Shown here piece by piece: positions 51,998-59,655 of a DNA stretch of 64,000 nt. Made by a program: the position numbers and the translations under genes. Position 1 is the stretch's first letter. Every line of letters begins with the position of its first letter. Below the pieces are notes generated by a model. The model did no database searches, had not been told where the DNA came from, and worked only from the letters and a program-made list of their open reading frames with translations. Source of the DNA: Pukyongia sp963768085 (GTDB taxonomy: Bacteria; Bacteroidota; Bacteroidia; Flavobacteriales; Flavobacteriaceae); contig CAVYGO010000003.1 in the NCBI GenBank assembly GCA_963768085.1, positions 806,001 through 870,000 of the forward strand. The letters run 5' to 3'.

Positions 51998-52348
51998 TTA
52001 TGAATTCAATTTTTCTCCATTTATTTTTTGAATTTTTTCCTGTAATTCCCTGTAATGATCCGTATAATTAAACAGTAAAACGGCTACAAAATCCTTTTCT
52101 TTCTTAATGATAACATCGCAGTAATAATTTGTTTCACCCAGCATTAAGTTTATACAGGGAAACGTATAATATACTCGTTCGCCCTCCATTATTGAAGCCC
52201 TGAGACTTTGAAAAAACGGATGTAATAAAAAGATGTTTTCGCCCGTATCAATAGGATGAATGGCGTTATTTGAGATCGATACAACACCATCGAAGCTGGC
52301 TATGATCTCTTGCATTTTGTTAATGTAAACAGTCTCCCCGGTTATCAT
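51998..52348 (-). CDS. Free-standing sensor-domain protein, paralogue of the kinase's input domain
   Basis: 116 residues, soluble. It aligns with residues ~20-115 of the histidine kinase encoded two genes downstream: LHPFFQSLRASI versus LHPFFEGVIPLL, YTFPCINL versus LKIPCVNV, then VAVLLFNYTDHYREL versus YLLLFDFTGHYEAS. This looks like a PAS-like sensory module existing once alone and once fused to a kinase. A conserved cysteine in the FPCIN/IPCVN strand is a possible cofactor or redox site. No known domain name was recognised. In the middle of the operon, 75 bases from each neighbour. Confidence 0.75.
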   Translation of the reverse strand: MITGETVYINKMQEIIASFDGVVSISNNAIHPIDTGENIFLLHPFFQSLRASIMEGERVYYTFPCINLMLGETNYYCDVIIKKEKDFVAVLLFNYTDHYRELQEKIQKINGEKLNS

Positions 52349-52423
52349 ACATTAGAAAATTAGCCATAGAGTGGCAGGTAAATTCTTACAAGTATACTAA
52401 AAATTGTGATTATGAGCGTATAA

Positions 52424-53242
52424 TTAATGCTTCCGCATGTGCGTTGCGAGAATATCGTCCACTGCTTCCCTGGACAGTGAGGTGATTTTTGAAGTAAGTT
52501 TTTTCGATAGATCAAGCAGATCATTCTCAAGGTGACTTTCAAAGCTTCGGGTATAATTTCCCGAAACGACAACGGCGATATAATAGGAGAAGAAATTCTG
52601 AATGTGAATAGTATATAGCTCGTATTCTATGGCTTCAAGGTTTTGTGCGCCGCCGGAAAAAGCGTCTTCAACAAAGCTTTTAATCGCAGTAAGCATCCCT
52701 GAAACCATATCTTTATCCATAGTTTCAGTGGTACTGTGATTTCCCAGGAGAAGACCTGAGCCTTTTTCTATGATAAAGATCTCATCGATTACGGGTTGGT
52801 TAGACTCGGCAAGTATCATGTCACTTTCCTTTACGCCGGTAAATGTGGAACGAACCTTTCGTTTGAATTTGGCCAAAGAAAATGTTTTGTTCACCTTTTG
52901 ATTTATTCTTTCTGAAAGCAGCTTTATTTCATTTTGAATATACCTTTTTATCATTTTCCCCATTATGGGATATAACGCCTCCACGACCTGGTCTCTGGAG
53001 TTCTCAATCTGCTCTTTCAGGGTTTTGGTAATAGTTGGGCCAAGAGTTACAGGAATATCCGAAACAAATTCATCCAATCGCTTTTTGATGATGGGATCTA
53101 CTTTTTTTGATAATTCCTCCCGTTTGTCCAGGGTTTCGGTAATGGTGTCGAGCCGCTGTGATACAGCACGGGCAATTTCCCTGTCATCTATCAACAGGAT
53201 TTCCCGAAGCAACTTTAATTTGTTCTCGTCCTCCTTTACCAT
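52424..53242 (-). CDS. Roadblock/LC7-like protein with long helical N-terminus
   Basis: 272 residues. Residues ~1-140 are helical with many charged residues (LREILLIDDREIARAVSQ, KKRLDEFVSDIPVTLGPTIT). From about residue 155 the pattern VIDEIFIIEKGSGLLLGNHS, DMVSGMLTAIKSFVEDAF and YELYTIHIQNFFSYYIAVVVSG looks like a Roadblock/LC7 (longin-like) domain, the family that regulates prokaryotic Ras-like GTPases such as MglA. It lacks the OmpA C-terminal domain that a related flavobacterial family carries. It precedes the sensor and GTPase genes by 75 and 500 bases and should be their partner. Confidence 0.68.
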   Translation of the reverse strand: MVKEDENKLKLLREILLIDDREIARAVSQRLDTITETLDKREELSKKVDPIIKKRLDEFVSDIPVTLGPTITKTLKEQIENSRDQVVEALYPIMGKMIKRYIQNEIKLLSERINQKVNKTFSLAKFKRKVRSTFTGVKESDMILAESNQPVIDEIFIIEKGSGLLLGNHSTTETMDKDMVSGMLTAIKSFVEDAFSGGAQNLEAIEYELYTIHIQNFFSYYIAVVVSGNYTRSFESHLENDLLDLSKKLTSKITSLSREAVDDILATHMRKH

Positions 53243-53268
53243 TTTCAGTCTCTAAGAGTAAATAGTCG

Positions 53269-53619
53269 TTAAGAGCTAATTTTTTCGCCTAAACTAATTA
53301 GTAGTTTCCCCAGTTCCTTACGATCTACTTTCTGCTCGGTAAGGGTTTCAGCTTTGGCATTTAGCGCGTCCTCCAGATCGGTTATCCTGATATTCACATC
53401 GGTACTTAACGAATCTATAGATTGCATGAGTTCGTTCCGTACCTCATCAATATTGTCTTCCAGAATTTTCTTCTTCTTCTCAAGATCCTTTTTTAAAGTA
53501 TCGAACGCACTATCATATTGTTCGATATTTTCCCCGAAAATAAGATTCTTAATCGCTTCTATCTTGGAAGAAGAATCCAATTTCTCTTTATTGTCATTGG
53601 TTGTCGTTTTCTTTGCCAT
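53269..53619 (-). CDS. Coiled-coil protein, first gene of the GTPase operon
   Basis: 116 residues with a lysine-rich start (AKKTTTNDNKEKL) and a long heptad-rich region (about 40-95: TLKKDLEKKKKILEDNIDE, ELMQSIDSLSTDVNIRITD, ALNAKAETL), typical of a dimeric scaffold. No enzymatic residue. 26 bases before the Roadblock-like gene and 64 bases after fbp, so it may read through from the fbp promoter. The AT-rich 53642-53655 palindrome in that gap is too weak to be called a terminator. Confidence 0.65.
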   Translation of the reverse strand: MAKKTTTNDNKEKLDSSSKIEAIKNLIFGENIEQYDSAFDTLKKDLEKKKKILEDNIDEVRNELMQSIDSLSTDVNIRITDLEDALNAKAETLTEQKVDRKELGKLLISLGEKISS

Positions 53620-53683
53620 GTTGTCGTTAGTGTTTAACTTCCTTATAAATTTATAAAAAAAGACTTTAAAAGCCCTATGTTTT

Positions 53684-54694
53684 CTAGCTTTCTGCGTTTT
53701 GCATAAATTTTTCGGCCTTCAATACCATGTTCTTGCTGCCGCAAATAAATGGCACTCTTTGGTGCAGTTCTGTTGGTTGAATATCAAGTATTCTCTGAAA
53801 CCCATCACTCGCAAGACCACCAGCTTGTTCTGCAATAAGAGCCATTGGATTACATTCATATAGCAGCCTTAGTTTACCATCGGGGTTCTTGGCGGTGTTT
53901 GGATAAATATAAATACCACCTTTGATCATGTTCCGGTGGATATCAGACACCAGTGAACCAATATAACGAGATGTATAGGGGCGATCACCCTCCTCTTCCT
54001 GACAATACTTAATATAATTCTTAACACCCTGCGGAAAATGTACATAATTCCCTTCATTCACTGAATAAATAGTACCGTCATCCGGGAATTTCATATTGGG
54101 ATGAGAATGATAGTAAGTACCAATAGCGGGATTAAGCGTGAATCCATTTACACCATGTCCCGTGGTGTAGACGATCATGGTTGAAGTACCATAGATGATG
54201 TAGCCCGCCGCTACTTGCTTATTACCGGGCTGAAGAAAATCATTCAGTGTCACAGGAGTTCCGGAAGGTGTAATTCGGCGGTAAATTGAAAAAATGGTAC
54301 CCACAGAAACATTTACGTCAATATTAGAAGATCCGTCCAGGGGATCGATTAGCACGACATACTTATTGTCATGATTCTGATTTCGTCCCTTTATCGTGAT
54401 AAAATCGTCCTCCTCTTCGCTTGCTATACCACAAACAATTTCACGATTTGTCAATGTTTTTATAAATGCCTCATTTGCGTAGACATCCAATTTTTGCTGA
54501 CTTTCACCCTGGACATTAGTATCGCCGGCAGCACCCAGAATATCAACAAGTCCCGCCTTGTTCACTTCGTGGTTTACTACTTTCGCAGCAAGCCTGATGG
54601 AGTTTATAAGTCGGGATAACTCTCCTGAAGAATACTTGAATTCCTCTTGATTTTCTATGATAAATTCCCCTAGAGTTTGGTTTTTTTGCGGCAT
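53684..54694 (-). CDS. fbp: Class I fructose-1,6-bisphosphatase
   Basis: 336 residues with GAAGDTNVQGESQQKLDVYAN, the metal-binding IASEEEDDFITI and LIDPLDGSSNIDVNVSVGTIF, and GGIYIYPNTAKNPDGKLRLLYECNPMALIAEQAGG, all family signatures. It hydrolyses fructose-1,6-bisphosphate to fructose-6-phosphate, the irreversible gluconeogenic step, matching the acetate and propionate enzymes elsewhere in the window. Its promoter is one half of a divergent pair (inverted CAAATATCG/CGATATTTG) with the GNAT gene. Confidence 0.97.
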   Translation of the reverse strand: MPQKNQTLGEFIIENQEEFKYSSGELSRLINSIRLAAKVVNHEVNKAGLVDILGAAGDTNVQGESQQKLDVYANEAFIKTLTNREIVCGIASEEEDDFITIKGRNQNHDNKYVVLIDPLDGSSNIDVNVSVGTIFSIYRRITPSGTPVTLNDFLQPGNKQVAAGYIIYGTSTMIVYTTGHGVNGFTLNPAIGTYYHSHPNMKFPDDGTIYSVNEGNYVHFPQGVKNYIKYCQEEEGDRPYTSRYIGSLVSDIHRNMIKGGIYIYPNTAKNPDGKLRLLYECNPMALIAEQAGGLASDGFQRILDIQPTELHQRVPFICGSKNMVLKAEKFMQNAES

Positions 54695-54721
54695 CGTGGT
54701 TAAGGTGTTGTAGATTTAGTG

Positions 54722-54759
54722 CAAATATCGTGATTTTTGTAAAATTGAACCGATATTTG
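54722..54759. promoter_or_regulatory. Divergent promoter pair between fbp and the GNAT gene
   Basis: CAAATATCG (54722-54730) and CGATATTTG (54751-54759) form a perfect inverted pair. On each strand the outward-facing half reads GATATTTG, one mismatch from TAnnTTTG. Two mirror-image -7 elements, one for each gene. Confidence 0.55.
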
Positions 54760-54775
54760 TCGGTAAACTAAACCC

Positions 54776-55252
54776 ATGGGATTGCTAATTCGAAATGCCC
54801 GTAAGGAAGATATGTCCTCCGTACTGCAACTTATTGTAGAACTGGCAGTCTTTGAGAAGGAACCGGATGCTGTGGAAATCACTATAGAAACCCTGGTAGA
54901 AGCCGGTTTTGGTGACGACAAACAGTTCGACTGTTTTGTTGCTGAAATTGATGGAGAAATAGTTGGAATGGCGTTAGTGTATTTTCGGTTTTCTACCTGG
55001 AAAGGGCGAACGGTTCACCTGGAGGACCTGGTGGTGAAGGAAAAAATGCGCGGAAAAGGTGTTGGTAAAGCACTTTATCGGGAAGTAATGGAATACGCTG
55101 TGAAACAAGGAGTAAAGAGAGTAAATTGGGTGGTTTTAGATTGGAATACACCAGCCATTGATTTTTACGAACAAACAGGGGCAACCATTCTAAGCAACTG
55201 GTGGCAGGTAGAAATGGGGGAAGAAGCACTTAAGAAATTTATCGATCAATAA
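54776..55252 (+). CDS. GNAT-family N-acetyltransferase
   Basis: 158 residues. The acetyl-CoA binding motif A is VVKEKMRGKGVGKALYREVMEYA (the Q/R-x-x-G-x-G/A loop), motif B is the strand VNWVVLDWNTPAIDFYEQTGA, and the domain ends normally. Substrate unknown; similar proteins acetylate amines such as polyamines or amino acids. It starts two bases before aspartate kinase on the same strand and is transcribed with it, and it shares a divergent promoter with fbp. Confidence 0.9.
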   Translation: MGLLIRNARKEDMSSVLQLIVELAVFEKEPDAVEITIETLVEAGFGDDKQFDCFVAEIDGEIVGMALVYFRFSTWKGRTVHLEDLVVKEKMRGKGVGKALYREVMEYAVKQGVKRVNWVVLDWNTPAIDFYEQTGATILSNWWQVEMGEEALKKFIDQ

Positions 55253-55254
55253 GG

Positions 55255-56094
55255 ATGAAGGTATTTAAATTTGGAGGTGCGTCTGTTAAGGACGCCGAGG
55301 GTATACGCAACCTGAAAAAAGTCATAGATTTTTCGGGAGAAAAGGATCTTTTAGTTGTCGTTTCAGCAATGGGTAAAATGACCAATCACCTGGAAAAAGT
55401 TGTCAATGCGTATCTGGCAAAAGACAAAGAACAATCGACGCTAATTTCAGAATTTCAGGAATATCACAATACGATTCTAAAGGAACTTTTCCCTATCACC
55501 GGGCATCCCGCTTATGGTGAAATTCAAAAACTATATACAAAACTGACAAATTTTATAAACACAAACAGGTCTTCAAAACATGCCTTTGTCTACGATCAGG
55601 TAGTTTGCTTTGGAGAATTAGTGTCCACCACTATTATTTCCCAATATCTCTCGGAAGTAGGCATGGATAATACCTGGCTTGATGTACGAAGCTGTATAAT
55701 GACAGACGCAAATTTTCGTGACGCGAAAGTGGACTGGGAGCGAACACAAACTCGTATTTCTGGTACTGTTGCTCCAAAAGGAATAACAGTCACCCAGGGT
55801 TTTTTAGGATCGGACGCGGAGAATAACTTCACTACCACTCTGGGGCGTGAGGGGAGTGACTATACGGCGGCAATATTTGCCTATTGTTTGAATGCCGAAA
55901 ATGTTACTATATGGAAAGATGTACCTGGTGTTTTGAATGCTGACCCTCGCTATTTTGGGAATTCTAAATTATTACACAATATTTCGTATAAAGAGGCTAT
56001 TGAACTTGCTTTTTACGGTGCCTCGGTAATACATCCAAAAACGCTTCAGCCCATGCAGCGTAAAGAAATTCCGCTCTTTGTAAAATCGTTTTGA
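55255..56094 (+). CDS. lysC: Aspartate kinase, catalytic part (separate from its ACT part by a frameshift)
   Basis: 279 residues covering the whole amino-acid kinase domain: MKVFKFGGASV, TTTLGREGSDYTAA, the WKDVPGVLNADPR segment and the end EIPLFVKSF. It then meets a TGA at 56092, where family members continue with an NPE-type linker into the two ACT domains. Those ACT domains are encoded in the -1 frame (next entry), with a TTGA overlap. The enzyme phosphorylates aspartate, the first step to lysine, threonine and methionine. The kinase part alone has all catalytic residues. Whether this is an indel, a sequencing error or a true two-chain enzyme cannot be settled from the sequence. Confidence 0.85.
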   Translation: MKVFKFGGASVKDAEGIRNLKKVIDFSGEKDLLVVVSAMGKMTNHLEKVVNAYLAKDKEQSTLISEFQEYHNTILKELFPITGHPAYGEIQKLYTKLTNFINTNRSSKHAFVYDQVVCFGELVSTTIISQYLSEVGMDNTWLDVRSCIMTDANFRDAKVDWERTQTRISGTVAPKGITVTQGFLGSDAENNFTTTLGREGSDYTAAIFAYCLNAENVTIWKDVPGVLNADPRYFGNSKLLHNISYKEAIELAFYGASVIHPKTLQPMQRKEIPLFVKSF

Positions 56095-56510
56095 ATCCGG
56101 AGAACGCAGGAACCTGTGTTGGAAAAGGTGTTACCTTGAACCCCGAAATTTCTTGTTTTATTCTTAAACGGAATCAGGTATTAATTTCGTTGTCTTCACT
56201 GGACTTCAGTTTTATGATGGAGGATAATATCAGTGATGTGTTCAAATGGTTGCACGAGTATAAAATGAGAGTTGAACTCATACAGAATTCGGCCATTAGT
56301 TTTTCGGTATGTGTTGATAACAGATTCGATAGACTGGACCCCTTGCTATCGAAGCTCAGAGAGCGATTCAGAGTGAGATGGAATGAGGGTGTGACGCTGT
56401 ATACAATTCGTCATGCAAAGCCCGGCGAAATCGACTCATTAATGGAGAACAAGGAAGTACTGCTAAAACAGGAAAGCCGTGATACGGTGCAAATTATCGT
56501 GCGGGAATAA
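56091..56510 (+). CDS. lysC: Aspartate kinase ACT (regulatory) part in the -1 frame
   Basis: 139 residues starting with the TTG at 56091 (overlapping the upstream TGA), reading NPENAGTCVGKGVTLNPEI, then ISLSSLDFSFMMEDNISDVF and LIQNSAISFSVCVDN, i.e. the tandem ACT domains that bind lysine/threonine. All the residues needed to continue the upstream kinase are present, and a single T inserted into the run at 56089-56092 would join both frames. Because the break falls exactly at the domain junction, re-initiation at the overlap is possible, as in the separate beta subunit of Bacillus aspartokinase II. Confidence 0.8.
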   Translation: MNPENAGTCVGKGVTLNPEISCFILKRNQVLISLSSLDFSFMMEDNISDVFKWLHEYKMRVELIQNSAISFSVCVDNRFDRLDPLLSKLRERFRVRWNEGVTLYTIRHAKPGEIDSLMENKEVLLKQESRDTVQIIVRE

Positions 56511-56525
56511 CTGCGACTGTTTCGC

Positions 56526-56533
56526 TATATTTG
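56526..56533 (+). promoter_or_regulatory. -7 element before the OlsF-type gene
   Basis: TATATTTG, an exact TAnnTTTG match 47 bases before the ATG at 56580; the -33 box is not clear. Confidence 0.5.
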
Positions 56534-56579
56534 TGTTCACTGTTGTCTGAACCGACAGAATTAAAACAACCAATTACCC

Positions 56580-58391
56580 ATGGGATTAGTTAATGCAAAA
56601 GAAGTTGCTAAAGCCATCAATGTTGATAAATTCGGCTTCGTTGGTACTTTCATGGGTTGGACACTGATGAAATTTCTCAAGATCGATACGATGAATAAGA
56701 TCTACGATCGAAACAAGCATCTTAGTGATCTAGAATTCATAAATGCCCTACTAGATGAATTCGAAATCAGGTTTGAAATTCCGGAAGAAGACCTCAAACG
56801 TATTCCAAAGAACGGTTCGTTCATCACCATAAGTAATCATCCATTAGGCGGAATCGACGGAATTCTGTTACTGAAATTATTACTGGAACATCGAACCGAT
56901 TTTAAGATCATCGCAAATTTCCTTTTGCATCGAATTCTTCCATTGAAACCTTATGTAATGCCTGTTAATCCTTTCGAGGACCGAAAGGATGTTAAATCCA
57001 GTGTGATGGGTTTCAAAAACGCCCTCTCTCATCTAAAAGAGGGCCATCCCCTGGGAATCTTTCCGGCAGGAGAGGTTTCTACCTATCGCGATGGCAAACT
57101 GGTTGTCGACAAGCCCTGGGAAGTAGCTGCTATGAAGCTTGTTAAAAAGGCGGAGGTGCCGGTACTTCCTATTTATTTCCATGCTAAAAACAGTAAAATG
57201 TTCTACAGGATGGCAAAGCTTAACGATAGGTTTCGCACAGCCAAGCTTCCATCGGAATTATTAACTCAGAAGGAACGGTTGATCAAAGTACGGATTGGTA
57301 ACCCGATTTCAGTGGCAGATCAGGCCGAGCATGAAACTATGGAGGAGTTCACAGAATTCCTTCGGAAGAAGACCTATGTACTGGCTAATCCATTTCAGAA
57401 GAAAAAACGATTGGAGAATATTCCTAAGACCCTGAAAATACCAAAGGCCCCTAAAAAAATTGCAGGCGCTGTTTCCATCGAAATGATGGAGTTGGAGATC
57501 GGATTACTTCGGAAAGATGATAAGCGGCTATTGCAAAGTAAAAATTACGAGGTGTTCCTGGCACCTGCCCAATACATCCCGAATATACTTCAGGAAATTG
57601 GGCGATTACGTGAAATTACTTTTAGAGAAGTAGGAGAAGGAACTAATAATGCCACGGACCTGGATAAATTCGACAGCTACTACCATCATATGTTCCTTTG
57701 GGATGGTGACGCAAAAAGAATAGCCGGTGCGTACCGTATGGGACTGGGATCGAAAATATTTCCACAATTTGGAATTGACGGTTTTTACCTTCAGGATCTT
57801 TTTCGCTTTGAACCTGAATTGTATTCGATGATGGAGAAATCTATAGAAATGGGAAGGGCGTTTATCATTAAAGAATACCAGCAAAGACCTATGCCATTAT
57901 TTTTATTGTGGAAGGGGATTGTGCATACAACACTTCGATTCCCGGAACATAAATTCCTCATAGGCGGAGTGAGTATCAGCAATAAATTTTCCGAATTCTC
58001 CAAGTCGCTGATGATCGAATTTATGAAATCCAACTATTACGACCCGTATGTGGCTCAGTATATTAATCCGAAAAAAGAATTTAAGGTAAAGTTAAAAGAC
58101 GCCGATAAGGATTTCATTTTCGATGAGACCGCAGCCGACCTAAATAAATTCGATAAGCTTATCGATGAAGTAGAGCCGGGAAGTTTAAGACTCCCTGTCC
58201 TCATCAAGAAGTATATCAAACAAAACGCCAAAGTAGTCGCCTTTAATGTAGACCCCATGTTCAATAATGCAGTGGATGGCCTGATGTATATACGTATTGC
58301 CGATCTTCCTGAAAGCACAGTAAAACCGGTAATGGAAGAGTTCCAGGCTGAACTGGAGAAAAAATATTTAAGTAAGGGAGAGGAAGAATAA
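56580..58391 (+). CDS. OlsF-type bifunctional ornithine lipid synthase (acyltransferase plus N-acyltransferase)
   Basis: 603 residues in two halves. The N-terminal half (about 60-290) is a PlsC-like glycerolipid O-acyltransferase: ITISNHPLGGIDG (NHx4D, about 83-90) and LGIFPAGEVSTYRDG. The C-terminal half (about 330-530) is the OlsB/hemolysin-type N-acyltransferase: EVFLAPAQYIPNILQEIGRLRE, SYYHHMFLWDGDAKRIAGAYRMG, KFLIGGVSISNKF. The same domain order occurs in OlsF, which makes the acyloxyacyl-ornithine lipid from ornithine, and Flavobacterium has such an enzyme. Inner-membrane-associated by family knowledge; no transmembrane helix is obvious. The symbol is left blank since function is inferred from architecture. 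Confidence 0.82.
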   Translation: MGLVNAKEVAKAINVDKFGFVGTFMGWTLMKFLKIDTMNKIYDRNKHLSDLEFINALLDEFEIRFEIPEEDLKRIPKNGSFITISNHPLGGIDGILLLKLLLEHRTDFKIIANFLLHRILPLKPYVMPVNPFEDRKDVKSSVMGFKNALSHLKEGHPLGIFPAGEVSTYRDGKLVVDKPWEVAAMKLVKKAEVPVLPIYFHAKNSKMFYRMAKLNDRFRTAKLPSELLTQKERLIKVRIGNPISVADQAEHETMEEFTEFLRKKTYVLANPFQKKKRLENIPKTLKIPKAPKKIAGAVSIEMMELEIGLLRKDDKRLLQSKNYEVFLAPAQYIPNILQEIGRLREITFREVGEGTNNATDLDKFDSYYHHMFLWDGDAKRIAGAYRMGLGSKIFPQFGIDGFYLQDLFRFEPELYSMMEKSIEMGRAFIIKEYQQRPMPLFLLWKGIVHTTLRFPEHKFLIGGVSISNKFSEFSKSLMIEFMKSNYYDPYVAQYINPKKEFKVKLKDADKDFIFDETAADLNKFDKLIDEVEPGSLRLPVLIKKYIKQNAKVVAFNVDPMFNNAVDGLMYIRIADLPESTVKPVMEEFQAELEKKYLSKGEEE

Positions 58392-58442
58392 ATTAGTCTT
58401 TCGGAGTACTCAAGGCCTCAATGTATTTATTCATCCGGTTTT

Positions 58443-58649
58443 TTAATCCTTTACTTTACAGGTACTAATACCGAAAATAGCGTATAGCGGGCAAAAGCTG
58501 ATGAAACTGGTAAGCAGAAAAATAGCGGCTACCACCAACAATACTATTCCTAAAGTTCCTGTGAGGGTTCCGCTGAAATATAAATAAGCAACAACTGCGG
58601 CGATTATAAATCTGATAATGCGATCTGCATTGGCCATATTTTTTTTCAT
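58443..58649 (-). CDS. DUF2892-type small membrane protein
   Basis: 68 residues: NADRIIRFIIAAVVAYLYFSG, then a second helix and SFCPLYAIFGISTCK. This N-terminal D-R-x-I-R and C-P-L-Y-x-x-x-G-I-S-T pattern is that of the YgaP/DUF2892 membrane module found alone or fused to rhodanese domains. Two cysteines (CP and TC) near the end may be redox active. Function unknown. Start MKKNMANADR. Confidence 0.85.
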   Translation of the reverse strand: MKKNMANADRIIRFIIAAVVAYLYFSGTLTGTLGIVLLVVAAIFLLTSFISFCPLYAIFGISTCKVKD

Positions 58650-58749
58650 GATAAACAGTTTTAATTAGATATAAATGTATTGATTTTGAATGCAATTAAT
58701 TAATGATTATTATCAAAATAACGAGGCTTTAGGAATTAACGGTTGAATT

Positions 58750-59655
58750 TTATTCTTTCTGAATCAATTCCGGCGCCAATTCTTTTGACTTTTTTCGATC
58801 CAGAAGTTTTCTCAACACCCCGCCTTTGATATTATTTACATCGAACTCTACGATAAAGGCGTCGCTATCGATTCTATCGGTAATTCTGTAAAGTTTCTTG
58901 ATGTCAATCCTATTAATTACAGTATGAATGATCTCAAAGTCCTTGACTTCTCCATTGCTTCCATAGCCTTTTCCACCTTGGTAGGTAGTTAAGCCCGCCC
59001 CAAGTTGTTCCATAATTGCCTGCTTAATCTCCATGTATTTTTTGGAAACTATCATTACACCAATGAAATCTTCAAAGCCTTCGATAACTAAATCGGTGAC
59101 TTTTGCCGTTACAACATACGTAAGTATGGAGTAGAGTGCTACTTCCAAGGAGATCAATAAAGCGGTAATGCCAAATAGTATGACATTAAATACAAGATTC
59201 ACTCGACCGATACTTATTCCAAAGCGGTCGTTCAAAAATATTCCTAAAATTTCAGAACCATCAAGAACAGAACCATTACGAATGGCGATTCCAATACCAG
59301 TTCCCATGAAAAGTCCACCGAAGATAGCAATGAGTAATTTGTCGTCGGTAACATCATTGAAATTCTCCAATTGGATGAAAACCGCAAGAGTAATGATACT
59401 AATTACCGACTTTACCAGGATTCTTTTTGAAACTGTAAAATAGCCTATTATGAAGAAGGGAACACTGCATAATACAAGCAGGAAGCTTATATTTATATCA
59501 AATTGATTTTGAAATAAGATGGCAATTCCCGTCACACCTCCATCGAGGAATCCATTTGGTAACAGGAAAGCTTTAAGGCCAATACTAGCCAATATTATAC
59601 CGATGAAAATTTGTACATATTCCCAAATGAATTTGATGATAGTTTTGCGTGTCAT
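58750..59655 (-). CDS. YitT-family membrane protein
   Basis: 301 residues with five or six hydrophobic helices (e.g. FIGIILASIGLKAFLLPNGFLDGGVTGIAIL, a signature of the YitT/DUF161 family) followed by a soluble DUF2179 domain near residues 205-290 (IMVSKKYMEIKQAIMEQLGAGLTTYQGGKGY). The family is of unknown transport function. It overlaps the MBL-fold gene by four bases and is the last gene of an operon with DinB-like and NqrF-annotated genes. Confidence 0.88.
   Translation of the reverse strand: MTRKTIIKFIWEYVQIFIGIILASIGLKAFLLPNGFLDGGVTGIAILFQNQFDINISFLLVLCSVPFFIIGYFTVSKRILVKSVISIITLAVFIQLENFNDVTDDKLLIAIFGGLFMGTGIGIAIRNGSVLDGSEILGIFLNDRFGISIGRVNLVFNVILFGITALLISLEVALYSILTYVVTAKVTDLVIEGFEDFIGVMIVSKKYMEIKQAIMEQLGAGLTTYQGGKGYGSNGEVKDFEIIHTVINRIDIKKLYRITDRIDSDAFIVEFDVNNIKGGVLRKLLDRKKSKELAPELIQKE

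Noticed and set aside
53642..53655. TTATAAATTTATAA palindrome as terminator between fbp and the coiled-coil gene.
   Set aside because: Pure A/T arms with no GC and a mixed-base tail; too weak to call.
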